A stretch of 64,000 nucleotides of DNA from Halichondria panicea (Eukaryota; Porifera; Demospongiae; Suberitida; Halichondriidae). The stretch lies in assembly GCF_963675165.1 (NCBI RefSeq), contig NC_087388.1, forward strand, positions 3,253,272 through 3,317,271, given 5' to 3'. The notes beneath the pieces were generated by a model that was not told where the DNA came from, made no database searches, and was given only the letters and a program-made list of their open reading frames with translations. Positions 24,860-35,490 of this stretch are shown here, piece by piece (the stretch's first letter is position 1; the number at the start of each line of letters is the position of its first letter). The position numbers were made by a program, and so were the translations under genes.

Positions 24860-25640
24860 TAATTTATAATTTTATAACACAGATAACTGGAACAAGATAA
24901 ATCCCACAACCTCACAAAAGACGGTATTATTGGAGTGATTTTCAAAACTGACATAGTTTCCCCGTTTAAGTCTTCATGGACAACGGATAACGATTTGGCC
25001 AATTTTCATTTCTGTGATTAACTTAGCACCAAGTGTGCGAATGCTTAAACATAATGTGGTAACGTGCGGTAACGTGCCTTCTATGGGTTGCAAGCCTGCA
25101 AGCCAGAAATGCCACTTATTTTCGAACATTTTTTTTATAGACAAGCTGAATACCCATCTGGAAGACTTTTGTAAACCAGTTTAATGGCAAAAGTGGCAAA
25201 AGTGGCTGCCCTTCGTGCACACATCTACACTCAGACATACCCTACTGGAGCTCTATGCTCTAAGAACCACAGAGTCCATGAAAGTAGCTGCTGCTAAGGC
25301 GGAACGAGAAAACTCGATAGCGGATGGAATTAAAGGAGTAAGTGTTTTTTAACGTCATTAGTTGATACGGCTCCCGTTGACTACAAGCACACATTCAAGC
25401 ATGTTGTTCAGCTTGAGGGTGTTGTCAAACGTTTGATGGGGAAATGGACCACACTCTCCGTATTATATCAGTAAACAAAAGCTGATGGAGATTGACAGAA
25501 GCTTTACCAACCAACGTCCGTCCTCCTCATGATTTTCCTCGAAGTCTTCTAAAACACCGCAATTTTTGGAAAGTTTCGTTCTTGGCTCCTGTTTTATTCT
25601 CTACCCCTTCTCCTTAGTTTTCTACCTCCACTTTATATTC
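24860..25640. other. No supported gene
   Basis: Some open plus-strand stretches (for example near 25200-25340 and 25375-25470) look mildly coding but carry stops and no family motif. GGCAAAAGT is tandemly doubled near 25184-25205. Confidence 0.4.
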
Positions 25641-25650
25641 ATCACTTCGT

Positions 25651-26241
25651 GTGTTCCATTCACATTCGAATTTTGATGTTGCAGAAATGATGCTAAAGGA
25701 TTTTGTTGAGCTTCTTCCTGAGTGCACTTTGATGCCCATCTTCTGGTTCATCTTAGTGAGCCTCTTTGGGGTTTTTCAGCCTTCTCCTCACAAAAATGGG
25801 ACACTCTCCTCATCTCCTCATAAACTTGCCGATCAGCTTCTTTTCGCCATACAACTGTCCCAAACATTAGATTCTGCCAGCAATACTTTGGTTAGAGACC
25901 AGGTTTTAACGTTTTTAGGAAAAACAAGCTTCCCGGAAGCAGGACCACTTTTAAGTTGTAAAATCATCGAGGCCGTGAGTGATGCCGTGAGTGATGGAAT
26001 ACAACAATTGATCGGACACTCCCCAAATGAAGCACTTAGCTTCACTCGTGTATATCACGGACGATCCGGACGATCCGAAAGCGTGACAGCACTGTTTGTA
26101 TGTTCACCATTGTATGGCACCATTGAAGCATTTTATCTAATAAACACCCACCCCCTAGTTACGGCAATGTTTGGATCGATACGCATCACTAGATTTAATT
26201 GGAGCTTTTATTACTCTTGTTATCGTTACTTTAGAGCTTAG
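25651..26241 (+). CDS. Hypothetical ORF of 196 codons
   Basis: One of the longer uninterrupted frames in the window. It has a hydrophobic segment early (MPIFWFILVSLFGVF) and a helical Ser/Leu-rich middle. It contains a perfect 12-bp in-frame duplication (25972-25995), giving AVSDAVSD. The last third reads like non-coding sequence. There is no domain I recognise and no clear splice sites. The upstream 25.2-25.5 kb stretch may belong to it. It may simply be a chance frame. Confidence 0.2.
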   Translation: MFHSHSNFDVAEMMLKDFVELLPECTLMPIFWFILVSLFGVFQPSPHKNGTLSSSPHKLADQLLFAIQLSQTLDSASNTLVRDQVLTFLGKTSFPEAGPLLSCKIIEAVSDAVSDGIQQLIGHSPNEALSFTRVYHGRSGRSESVTALFVCSPLYGTIEAFYLINTHPLVTAMFGSIRITRFNWSFYYSCYRYFRA

Positions 26242-26535
26242 GTGAGCGCTCAGGGTAATAATACTGAGAGGGGGTAGTTAAGTGCTTATAGAGCGAGCAA
26301 GTTAAGTACAATGATACTACTGATGATACTACTGTGACGTTACTGTGACGTTACCAATGACTGAGCCGAGGCTGCTATGAGTGGTGGCTAGGCCATGCAC
26401 GTCTTTACTTGCTCAGCACCTACCTACCTACCACCTACCTATACCTAACCTAACCTACCAAGTTTTTTTTACATCCGACTATGTCGCCAAAAGTAAATTG
26501 TCAAAGGCTATAATAATTGTCGTACAATTAACTAA

Positions 26536-27000
26536 CCCTCAATATCTGCCTCCACAATATACTCAGCTATAGCTCGGGCAAAACAAAGTGGAGGTTGACC
26601 ACCTTGTATCTTCCAACAATGTAGTATTTGGGTACGACATTGCTCGGCCAACCAACAAACAAACCAGATGTGGTGAAAGATTCTTTCATTAGTAGCCGAA
26701 AAAATTCTCTACGGGGTCCACCGTCATCGACACTTTCTTCGATGACACTTTCTTCACCAATGAATCTTATCTTGAGCATTTTCGAAACATTAAAGTGCGG
26801 CTTAGCAAAAGCATCTCCAAAAAGATTTCTACGACGTATATTCACTCGCTGAAAATCCTCACCAAAAAGCACTTTCTTCTGATGTTGCAAGATGATATGC
26901 TTTCCAACAATGACGTCGAGAGCTTTCTCATGTCGACCCTGAATAATTCAATGCGAGGACAGTTGTAGTTGTAATGAACGTTGCATGAACGTTGCATGAT
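26536..27000 (-). pseudogene. HECT-domain fragment (sponge/cnidarian G2E3-like family)
   Basis: The frame reads VNIRRRNLFGDAF, FNVSKMLKIRFIGEESV, DDGGPRREFFRLLMKES and SGLFVGWPSNVVP, then, after a frame change, GGQPPLCFARAIAEYIVEAD. This order is the N-lobe of HECT ubiquitin ligases of the G2E3-like group that is multi-copy in sponges and cnidarians. The catalytic Cys lobe is not visible. An imperfect 15-bp repeat (26730-26756) doubles an EESV unit in frame just before the conserved DDGGPRREFF. The block between VVPKYYIVG and QGGQPP is shortened compared with the family. The putative N-terminal exons lie 4.5 kb upstream on the same strand (31.4-32.3 kb), with a DUF7869 gene between. Confidence 0.75.
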
Positions 27001-28559
27001 TGAACTCGCACATACAAATACCATTTTTGCGTCAATGAATCGCATTGTCAACTAACCGCATACCTCCGTATACTTGCCTAGCCTCATGCAGTAACGTAAC
27101 CATCTTGCAAGCGAATAAACTTAGTTGGGACAGGACAATCTACAGGACAATCAACATAGCTGGAAGACCGTTCAGAGAGGCAGTGAGGCTATGAGGTAAG
27201 TCTAAACTATAAATTTTTACCTGCCGTTTCATAGTTAAAAAGTAATTCTGATACAGTAACACTACTTTGGGGACAGGGCGTTTATAATCTTATTAAAGAT
27301 GAGGTTGTAGAACAGTCTGTGTCCTGTATACAAGTATAAATATAGTAAACAGTGCTCAGTGTTAGCGTCTCTAAGTCGACATTTGCGTTGGACAGGTCCT
27401 AGTGTTGTGGCCAGGCTCTTTGCTCTTTGCACCACACACTCGTTTTCTTTTAGGAGCTGGAGATGAGGAGACTGATGGTGGTGAGAGTGGTACTGTGGTG
27501 ACTGGTTGGCTTGGGGACCGAGGACAGGTAAGATCTTTGGCAGCATCAGGGCAAAACTGCAAGTAGATAATTATGAATAAACTGATAGGTTGTAATAGTT
27601 GGGCTGCCAGTATTGACATAGCAGATACCACTGTCTCTGTGCCGATAGCTCAATAATCTCAGGAAACCCTTCCCTTCCTTCAATAGGGAGTGCTCCACCT
27701 CTGTTGCCTCGTCTACCCTCTGCTTCATGAACACTACCCCGGCAGTGTACTCTGAAGTGGTGGCCCCCGATCAGTTTCCTGAAGTGAGGAATCAAGAAGT
27801 CGTAGGTTGGTACAATGGTCCCCTCTGCTACCAGTTGGGCTGTGTTGCATCTGGAACCATGTAAGTTTGTGTTAATTATGTAGTATGTACTGTGTACTCA
27901 AATGTATGTACACTTTCAGCACTGCTAAAACACTTCTGTTTGGACATGTACCTGCCAGACTTGTTGACAACATCTACGACAGCCAATGTCAGTCCTCGCC
28001 TCTTAAAAAGTCCGAAACTCCAGTCATCTACGATGTTTTGGAGACAGCCAATGTCAGTCCTCGCCTCTTAAAAAGTCCGAAACTCCAGTCAGGAGCGAAC
28101 TTCATGTGTCCGACCACTAATGTGTCCGACCACTAAAAAGCTGAGTGTGATCTGTGTGTGTCTGCCAGTCATCACTCTCCAAAGAAGGTACGACAGAACA
28201 TAGTTGTTTTTGTTCTGTCCGACACAGTTGTCAGTCTTCTCACCTACAATAATCCATGTTTACGTGTGTATAATAATTAATTTTGCGTATTAAAGGATAA
28301 TACTAATTCACACACAGTATTTTAACACATTGAATCTCAGTCAATTATACAATAAATACTATGAGTGCACGCAATACGTACCTAGACCATGGTGTTCAAA
28401 GTAGTAGTGGAGTAGACGTTTGCCCCCTTCTCACAATCTCCAGACTCATCAATTAAGAAGAACACCTGGCGTGGAAAAGCCTCGTTCTGGAGACCAAAAA
28501 GGGCAGGACCAGGTTGGAGAGGGTTGGACGGATAGTGGACCTGTGGACAAAACAAAAAT

Positions 28560-29017
28560 AAGTGAGTTTAAGCTGTGTGTGTGCGAGGGTAATTTTGTTT
28601 TGTTGTGTACATGTGTAAGCTCACACGTGGTGGTACTGTGCGTGCGTGTGTGTGTGTGTATAAGTAATTATTATTGATAGAGGAGTAGGCAACTAACCCT
28701 GTACGTGTGTAAGCTCACACGTGGTGGTACTGTGCGTGTGTGTGTGTATAAGTAATGATAGAGGAATACGCACTGGCTTGCTGGCTTGAGCATAATGTAC
28801 TAACCCCGTTTAAGGGAATTTTGTGTACGTGTGTAAGCTCACACGTGTGCTCACACGTGTGCGTGTATAAGTAATTATTATTGATAGAGGAATAGGCACT
28901 GGCTTGAGCATAATGTACTAACCCCGTGTGTGTGCGACCCGTGTGTGTGCGAGGGTAATTTTGTTTTGTTGTGTACGTGTGTAAGCTCACACGTGGTGGT
29001 ACTGTGCGTGTGTGTAC

Positions 29018-29048
<31 letters not shown>

Positions 29049-29750
29049 TTGTGTGAGTGTGTGTATAAGTAATTATTAGGAATAGGCACTGGCTTGAGCA
29101 TAATGTACTAACCCCGTTTAAGCTGTGTGTGTGCGAGGGTAATTTTGTTTTGTTGTGTACGTGTGTAAGCTCACACGTGGTGGTACTGTGCGTGTGTGTG
29201 TATAAGTAATTAGGCTTGAGCATAATGTACTAACCCCGTTTAAGCTGTGTGTGTTTAAGCTGTGTGTGTGCGAGGTTGTGTACGTGTGTAAGCTCACACG
29301 TGGTGGTACTGTGCGTGTGTGTGTGTGTGTGTGTGTGTATAAGTAATTATTATTGATAGAGGAATAGGCACTGGCTTGAGTATAATGTACTAACCCCGTT
29401 TAAGCTCTGTGTGTGCGAGGGTAATTTTGTTTTGTTGTGTACGTGTGTAAGCTCACACGTGGTGGTACTGTGCGTGTGTGTGTATAAGTAATTAGGCTTG
29501 AGCATAATGTACTAACCCCGTTTAAGCTGTGTGTGTGCGAGGTTGTGTACGTGTGTAAGCTCACACGTGGTGGTACTGTGCGTGTGTGTGTGTGTGTGTG
29601 TGTGTATAAGTAATTATTATTGATAGAGGAATAGGCACTGGCTTGAGTATAATGTACTAACCCCGTTTAAGCTCTGTGTGTGCGAGGGTAATTTTGTTTT
29701 GTTGTGTACGTGTGTATGCTCACACGTGGTGGTACTGTGTGTGTGTGTGT
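28560..29750. repeat. Minisatellite array filling an intron of the DUF7869 gene
   Basis: Nine copies of a core (GTGTAAGCTCACACGTGGTG, the last with one substitution) occur at roughly 28614, 28707, 28830, 28980, 29162, 29286, 29445, 29555 and 29710. Further shared modules are TAATGTACTAACCCCGTTTA, GTGCGAGGGTAATTTTGTTT, GATAGAGGAATAGGCACT and variable (GT)n. Unit lengths range from about 90 to 180 bp. A higher-order unit is duplicated: about 29217-29370 and 29493-29640 are nearly identical. The array sits between the donor at 29782 and the acceptor at 28541. Confidence 0.93.
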
Positions 29751-29939
29751 GTTGATAGAGGAATTCAAATGCACTAAAGTACCTGCTGTGCAAAATCAAA
29801 TGAGTAGTGTGCCTCAATATCCACAGAGTTAGGAGGAACACAGCAGTTCAGTGGAGGAGTTCAGTGGAGGAGCAGTAAGAATACCTAATGCTTCTTCACA
29901 GACTCCTTACATTGCTTGGTGTACTACAAGTGATCCAGG

Positions 29940-30000
29940 TACTCCTGCATAACAATAATAATTATTGTATGTACTGTTGTTAGAATGGTGTCACGCACCT
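29940..30000. other. Short intron between DUF7869 exons
   Basis: Non-coding AT-rich stretch bounded by a likely donor (plus-strand TGCGTGACACC at about 29988-29998, read GGTGCGT on minus) and the acceptor of the next exon. Exact ends are uncertain because the flanking exons carry frame breaks. Confidence 0.35.
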
Positions 30001-31369
30001 GTAGTGCTGACGACTTCTCTATGTCACTGTTTGTGGCTCCAGCGCTGTGTTGCTGGCTGGACGTGCCAGCACAGGTCGGACATGGGTTTCATCACCACAA
30101 CTGCAGGAAGGAGACCTGCAGAATGTTGTGTATGCTGACGCCCTTCCTCCTGTTGCCATTGTGGAACTCTGGTACTGCCTCGCTTCGACAAGCAGCTTGA
30201 TATCAGTGCCGCTGTATCTCGGAACGCTCGGTGTAATTGGTGAGAAATGTGCTTTTTTGCGGTGTTCAATAATAGTACTTAAGTTATACCTACCACAATT
30301 TCCTTAATGTCCTCGTGGGATAGGGTATTCTTTGGTAGGCGGTGTTTGTTACCATGTACCCTAGGAACAAGCCCATTTGTCTTGGCCAGGTTCTTCATCC
30401 TCTTTTTTCTAATTTTTATGTGTTGATGTTATTATTATTTCTTACCAACTGTGTGCAAGAAACGGAACATTGAAGAACATTGAAGAACATATTGGCCACC
30501 CTTGATGAGCATACGCAACGAGCATACGCAACGTGACCTTGGTGTGTCTACGTGTTTGTGAAGTCTGCGAAGTCTGCCCACCAAACCGCCAATCACGCTC
30601 ATGCTTGCACTGAGTTTGCCAAGAATGATCAAGTCCTATCGCTGCAGTCACTCCTAAATTCAAGGACGTCGTTGGGAGAGGATACCGTTGTGTCCCGAAC
30701 ACCCGTCTAAAAACGTTTATATTCTGTCGTGCTCTGTCTGGTCGAGAAGTCACACCCTGTTGGATTCTGTGGTGGCAATGGTGGCAATCGTGCAAGAGTG
30801 TGGGCAATCTGTTGCCCTGCAGGTGGAGCCTCTCCACTCTCTCTATCGAAGTCTTCATCATCCAGGCAGTAATCGGCACTTGGCTTGGTTATTTTCTTCG
30901 CAGAAGAGGTGGCTTAAATCAGCCTGGTTTCTGTAACTAAGCAGAAACTAAGCAGAAACTAGAGCGCAGCTGCAGCATCTTCAAAAAATATATTTTTACG
31001 GTAATTTCCGTAAACTAGTAGAAAATCTCCGTGTCACGACAACGTAAATACCGTAGACTGGAAGTAAAAAAGTCTCTTTATGTAGCTGTCTGCTCCCTCG
31101 GTTGGAAAGAAAGACGCTAAAACTTTGTGCACAGCTAGGGGAGGTGTCAATCTGCGTGTCTATGAAAAAATCTGGAATTTGATGGATGTATGTATAGTGC
31201 AGTGCATATTTTTGGACGTTTTTGCTTATACTGCAAAATGAATAATGCCGCCCTTTTCCTAAGTACTATCATATATTATATATAATACCACATGACAAGT
31301 GTAAGCTAATTCTTAATTACACAATTACAGACACATTTGTAACTGTGCTATAATTTTTATACTCTTCAT

Positions 31370-32266
31370 AACACTTAATTCGTACATGTCAATGAGTTTG
31401 TCCTTGGCCATTATATAAACAGCTTGATCGCTACCTGTGGAGCAGTCCACCTGAACGATGGTGATACTGAAGGAGCTGTTAGGAGCTGTTAGGGTCCGCG
31501 ACCCTGCACCTGTTGCTTGGAGATAGATAAAAGGAAAGTCCATTCTCCCTCCCATAGGTTTACTGAAAACGGAACAGATCTCATCTTCCACAAAAAGCTT
31601 GCCAACCAAACCAGATGATGCCAATTTAGCTCGAAACTTTCCGCTCGCATCATATTCGTCCGGTATGCAAATAATATCTCGATCATAATGCTGGACTTTG
31701 GTTTTTTTTTCCCTCCTCCTCCACTGGCATTGCTTCTTCTCCTCTTCAGGTAAGAAGGCAGAATAGTGTTCACTGACCTACAGTTTGTACATGTATATAC
31801 ATCATGTAACTGTACATGTACAAGAAAAGATGCATGTGTTTTTACATAATTATACCAATTTTATGTGCCACAAACTATACAGCGGTTGTAAATTCTCGGG
31901 GGCCTTGTGGCCACCTGCATGCGTCATGTGATTTTAAACCCAATGAAATGCCCCTGTGAAAAAATTTATATAGACCAATGAAATGAGAGTATAATTACAT
32001 TTCTAATTACATTTCTACATTTCTACATCTATGCCAAATTGACACTACAAGAGCATGTATAGTTTCCCTCCTCCGACAAAACGTCTGGCTGCCGAAATAA
32101 CAGCATATGTACCATCACGACTGGTCGCTGATACAGGAGACTGTGAGCTGCTGGTACTGTCTGAGGCTGCATTCGAGAGGGCATTTACATTCACTGTTAG
32201 GTTTTGAGTAGAAGTAGTTGGTGTTTGGGCCATCCTTCCTTGGACTAAGTTGTTGAGACTAGCCAT
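31370..32266 (-). pseudogene. N-terminal exons of a HECT-family gene
   Basis: Exon 1 (32266 to about 32048) starts at a Met and is Ser/Thr/Gln-rich, ending AVISAARRFVGGGKLYML. Exon 2 starts after CTGTAG at 31777 and is open through VSEHYSAFLPEEEKK, a basic stretch, DIICIPDEYD, SGLVGKLFVEDEI, SVFSKPMGGRMDFPFIYLQ, TGAGSRTLTAP and DQAVYIMAKDKL. This domain (GLVGK..SVF..PM.G...F.F..LQ.TG.GS..L) is found ahead of the HECT domain in a large sponge/cnidarian family. An 11-bp imperfect doubling (GGAGCTGTTA at about 31471-31490) lies in the second half. The matching HECT piece is at 26.5-27.0 kb. Whether the two form one gene interrupted by the DUF7869 element is inference from order and strand. Confidence 0.65.
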
Positions 32267-32299
32267 GTGCTGTAAACTATCACATGAGTGTCACATGAC

Positions 32300-32620
32300 A
32301 TCTTGGGTGTGGATTATATAAATCTGGACATGGATATATAAATCTGGGTGTGGATATATAATCTGACATGGATTTATAAATCTGGACATGGATATATAAA
32401 TCTGGGTGTGGATATGACTTGGATTGGATTTATAAATCTGGACATGGATATATAAATCTGGACATGGACATATAAATCTGGACATGGATATATAAATCTG
32501 GACATGGATATGGTGTGGATTATGGTGTGGATTTATAAATCTGGACATGGATATATAATGTATAAAATTTTGGCATAGATATAGGCATGGACTGAGCATA
32601 GCATAGATATATGAAATGGA
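32300..32620. repeat. Minisatellite, unit about 22-24 bp
   Basis: About twelve units of GGACATGGATATATAAATCT and variants (GGGTGTGG; TTTATAAATCT). The inverted form (TTTATAAATCCATGTC) recurs at 33040-33190, so the array and its inverted counterpart flank a 400-bp spacer. Confidence 0.9.
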
Positions 32621-33029
32621 ACTGATGGATACTGTTTTTCTTTAACACTATCATGCATATACTGTCTCGTTCTCTTCATCTTCCCGTCAACATTATCTTG
32701 TTCGGCAAAAATTAGTTACCAGCTTGTATCACTGCCCAAATATTTCTACTACTTTACCTTCTCAGTTCTGTATCCTTAGGGGTTCTGTATCCTTAGGTAC
32801 AGTTTGTGCTGGTGTACAATAATTATTTTTGTCAATTAACACATCACTAGAGTGCTTGTAGCACCATTGTGGTGCAATTTAAACTTCTTTTGACACCTGG
32901 TGTTGTAGCAACACCCGTAATTGGTATTGGTATTGGTATAACACCATGGTGTTACTAGAGTACCACGGTGTTGCAGTAGCACCAGAAAAATCGACACCCC
33001 GGTGTTGCTGTGACACCCAGTGCATGTCT

Positions 33030-33195
33030 GTATTCCATGTCCAGATAATATCTATAAATCCATGTCTGTATTTATAAATCCATGCCAAGATTTATATCTA
33101 TGCTATGCTCAGTCCATGCCTATGCCTATATCTATGCCCAGATTTATAAATCCATGTCCATATCCACACCCAGATTTATATATCCAGATTTAAAA
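33030..33195. repeat. Inverted counterpart of the 32.3-kb minisatellite
   Basis: Units TTTATAAATCCATGTC/GCC and CCCAGATTTATA are the reverse complement of the 32300-32620 units. The spacer 32880-33025 holds a set of short CACCATGGTGTTRC-type near-palindromes (ACACC..GGTGTT) at about 32893-33017. Confidence 0.8.
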
Positions 33196-33479
33196 AGACA
33201 TTTTCACCGGACATAAGTATGCTGTGAATATTTCCAATCAGAGGGTCTTCATCTTCAATTTTGACAATCAATCCACAAGGTGTTTTGTACCATTAGAGAC
33301 AGCTAGGGCATGTCACACATCTTTGTTGACTTACAGATGTCGACATCCACAGTGGAAGAGAGGGAAAAGTATTTTAAATACCTTCATTGCAATCAACATT
33401 CAACATAAAGACGAACAGACAATTGCATGTTCCACGGTACCCTATAGCTATTGTACGTACATGTATACAATTATACTAT

Positions 33480-35298
33480 AATATAATGTACCTGGACCGT
33501 GTCACGATTTAATGAAAGGTAGCATTAGTTGTAATGCGAGTGAATAATGCGAGTGAATAACAAATGTTAGTGAAATTTCCCATGCTTGGCCTCGAATCGT
33601 GTAGTCCAGTGTTGACAAGTGGTCCAACTCAAGTATCAGTTTACATGATCGAATAGTGCAGTTACAACTGTACACTTTACATGTAAACAAACATTAACAT
33701 CAGACTCACTCCAACAAAAGTCTTGGCATATTGCATCTTCATAGTGATTGACGCATGTGGGTAGAGCTCCATAAAAGTGGAGTGGTGGTCACTAATTAGA
33801 GCCTCCAGGTCACCACATGCTGATGCTCCACAAAGATAATATCCATTATGTCCAGAAGGCATAAAAAGGCATAAAAAGTTTCCCCAGTGCTCATTGTCAA
33901 GTGACCAATGACAAGGGGCATTGCTGTGGAATTATAAACCTGAATGTAGCAATTATATTCTAGCTAGCACGTAGCTAATAGTATTGTGCTACAATGTGAC
34001 ATAATGTACGTATAGCTACATGTAGGTACATGAAACAAGGAGTACGCATCAAAAGGGACCAACCACACACACCACATAGATGTGTGCTTTACCATGTGGA
34101 TGCAGATTAGAATCTGAAGATCAACTTCTTGAAACCCTCTCAATTGTATATCGAGGGTGAAAAGTCTTCCATATAAACCTGATACCAAGAGGTTACGCAA
34201 CGCTTATATAGAGTATGATCCAGTTTACATAATTATGTACGGCATGAGCTTGACTTCTAATGGAAGAGCGCCTTCCAAGATGCCAGAGACACTGAAAAAA
34301 TCCAGCGTATCTAACAAGGCACGTCTGTTAACAATAGAATAGTGGTGTCGATCAGCATTTGTCAAGTCATCACGCTCCAAAAGATCACAATGATCCGACA
34401 CTACGCTAAACAGAAGGAAAAAGGGAGGTGCATGCAGTCACTAATTTGTGACAAGTACATGACTAAAAACAAACCTTGGTTTGAATATCTGACGCACTAT
34501 GTCGACAGAATCTAAATGCAGAAGCACTCTCCTTGAAGCCACCGATTGTCAGCGGAAACAACACCCACGGAATGGCACACCACACCAATTGCCTGTAAAA
34601 CACAAATTAATTATGTACATAATTCAACACATGTGTAGTAGCTAGGTACATGTATGGTGTACCTAGAGTATAAATACGTACTGATTCTAGCTTCTTTAAA
34701 TCTTGTATGATTGGCTTCAGCATGTGATCAATCCCAAACTGTGCCACAGCAGTGTATCTGATCGGCAATAGAATGCCCCTAAACATGTGCATGTTAATAA
34801 TCACTAATGACTATGTATATGCAAGCACATGCACACATAAACTAGAATACCTATTTTGTGCTTTTTCCGCCGTGAACCCAATGGGTTGCAAAGTTCAAGC
34901 TCGTCGTAGTAGAGATTAATCTGAAGTGCTACTGGATCCTGTTGAGAAGAGTTCATTCTCATGAAATTGCTTGCAGTAGTCACCAAGGAGTTCTTCACTT
35001 GGATGAGTCCATCACCTAAAATGTACATGAACATATCTGTACTTGGTGTCCATGCAGACTTACTACAAAATTGAAGTGGCTGCGATAGTACTGTAATTGC
35101 TGATGGAACGATCCTGAAAACTTGCTGATTCCGTTTGCAAATAGCAATGCTCGTGTCTTTGTTTCCAATGTTTCTGAGACAAACTTCACTAAATCTCCTA
35201 CACACTGTAATTACCAATTTGTTTTGGTAACAACCTATCATTGTCAAAACATTCAGATGTGTAAATGTAACTATCATTGTTGTTAGCATACCAAACAA
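33480..35298 (-). pseudogene. Decayed multi-exon transposase, CACTA/tnp2-like
   Basis: Minus-strand exons in order. 35298 to about 34851 (SSQQDPVALQINLYYDELEL, CNPLGSRRKKHKIG, donor GTATTC). 34778-34682 (PIRYTAVAQFGIDHMLKPII, DLKKLES, donor GTACGT). 34592-34475 (VGVVSADN, then in another frame IGGFKESASAFRFCRH). About 34400-34228 (NRRALLDTLDFFSVSG, ILEGALPLEVKLM). About 33870-33690 (LISDHHSTFMELYPHASI). About 33640-33490 (GNFTNICYSLA). This succession, YYDELE.CNPLG..KKHK then SADN..GGFKES...R.CR then LEG.LP.E.K, is seen in a multi-copy animal family that I place near the CACTA/EnSpm tnp2 (CMC) transposases. That placement is inference. The expected block just after KHKIG is missing and several frame shifts are present. 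No CACTA-type termini were found. Confidence 0.6.
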
Positions 35299-35490
35299 CC
35301 CACCCCTTTGTAAAGCTCCATTGTAAAGCCCACTAAAGCTAACAACCCACCCATTGTAAAGCTAACAACCCGACGAGATTGCCCGCGCGTCATTCTATAT
35401 CACTAATATCATTATAGAGGCAATGACTATTTTTAGAGAGTCTCCTGCTAGTCTATCAATCTTAGTAGAAATTAGAACCATCACATAGAA

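Larger units (their letters stand above)
27371..30640 (-). pseudogene. DUF7869-family gene, multi-exon, frame-disrupted
   Basis: Minus-strand exons in order. First, about 30640-30455 ends in MFRFLHTVG|GT. Then 30410-30294 (LAKTNGLVPRVHGNKHRLPK, LSHEDIKEIV). About 30290-30003 has SAYTTFCRS and VVVMKPMSDLCW. About 29935-29783 ends in EAHYSFDFAQQ|GTAC. 28540-28381 has VHYPSNPLQPGP, FLIDE and HYYFEHHGL. 28243-27952 has NCVGQNKNNYVLSYLLWR, MKFAPDW-type and FGLFKRR. 27850 to about 27610 has TIVPTYDFLIPHFRKLIG and LSAQRQW. 27556-27371 has FCPDAAKDLTCP and a terminal CGAKSKEPGHNTRTC knuckle, then a stop. Splice signals are canonical at most junctions. The motifs match a family multi-copy in sponges, cnidarians and fish, annotated as DUF7869 and probably transposon-borne. 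Conserved Asp residues suggest a nuclease-like fold; that is inference. Frame breaks include a 16-bp duplication (28104-28135) and a 49-bp one (27978-28091). Confidence 0.8.

Noticed and set aside
25833-26045. Minus-strand 70-codon frame as a continuation of the HECT gene
   Set aside because: It does not show the C-lobe motifs expected after the HECT N-lobe, and it overlaps a longer plus-strand frame of no better support.
28560-29850. Frames with repeated YLYTHTH-like peptides on the minus strand
   Set aside because: These come from the (GT)n minisatellite within the DUF7869 intron.
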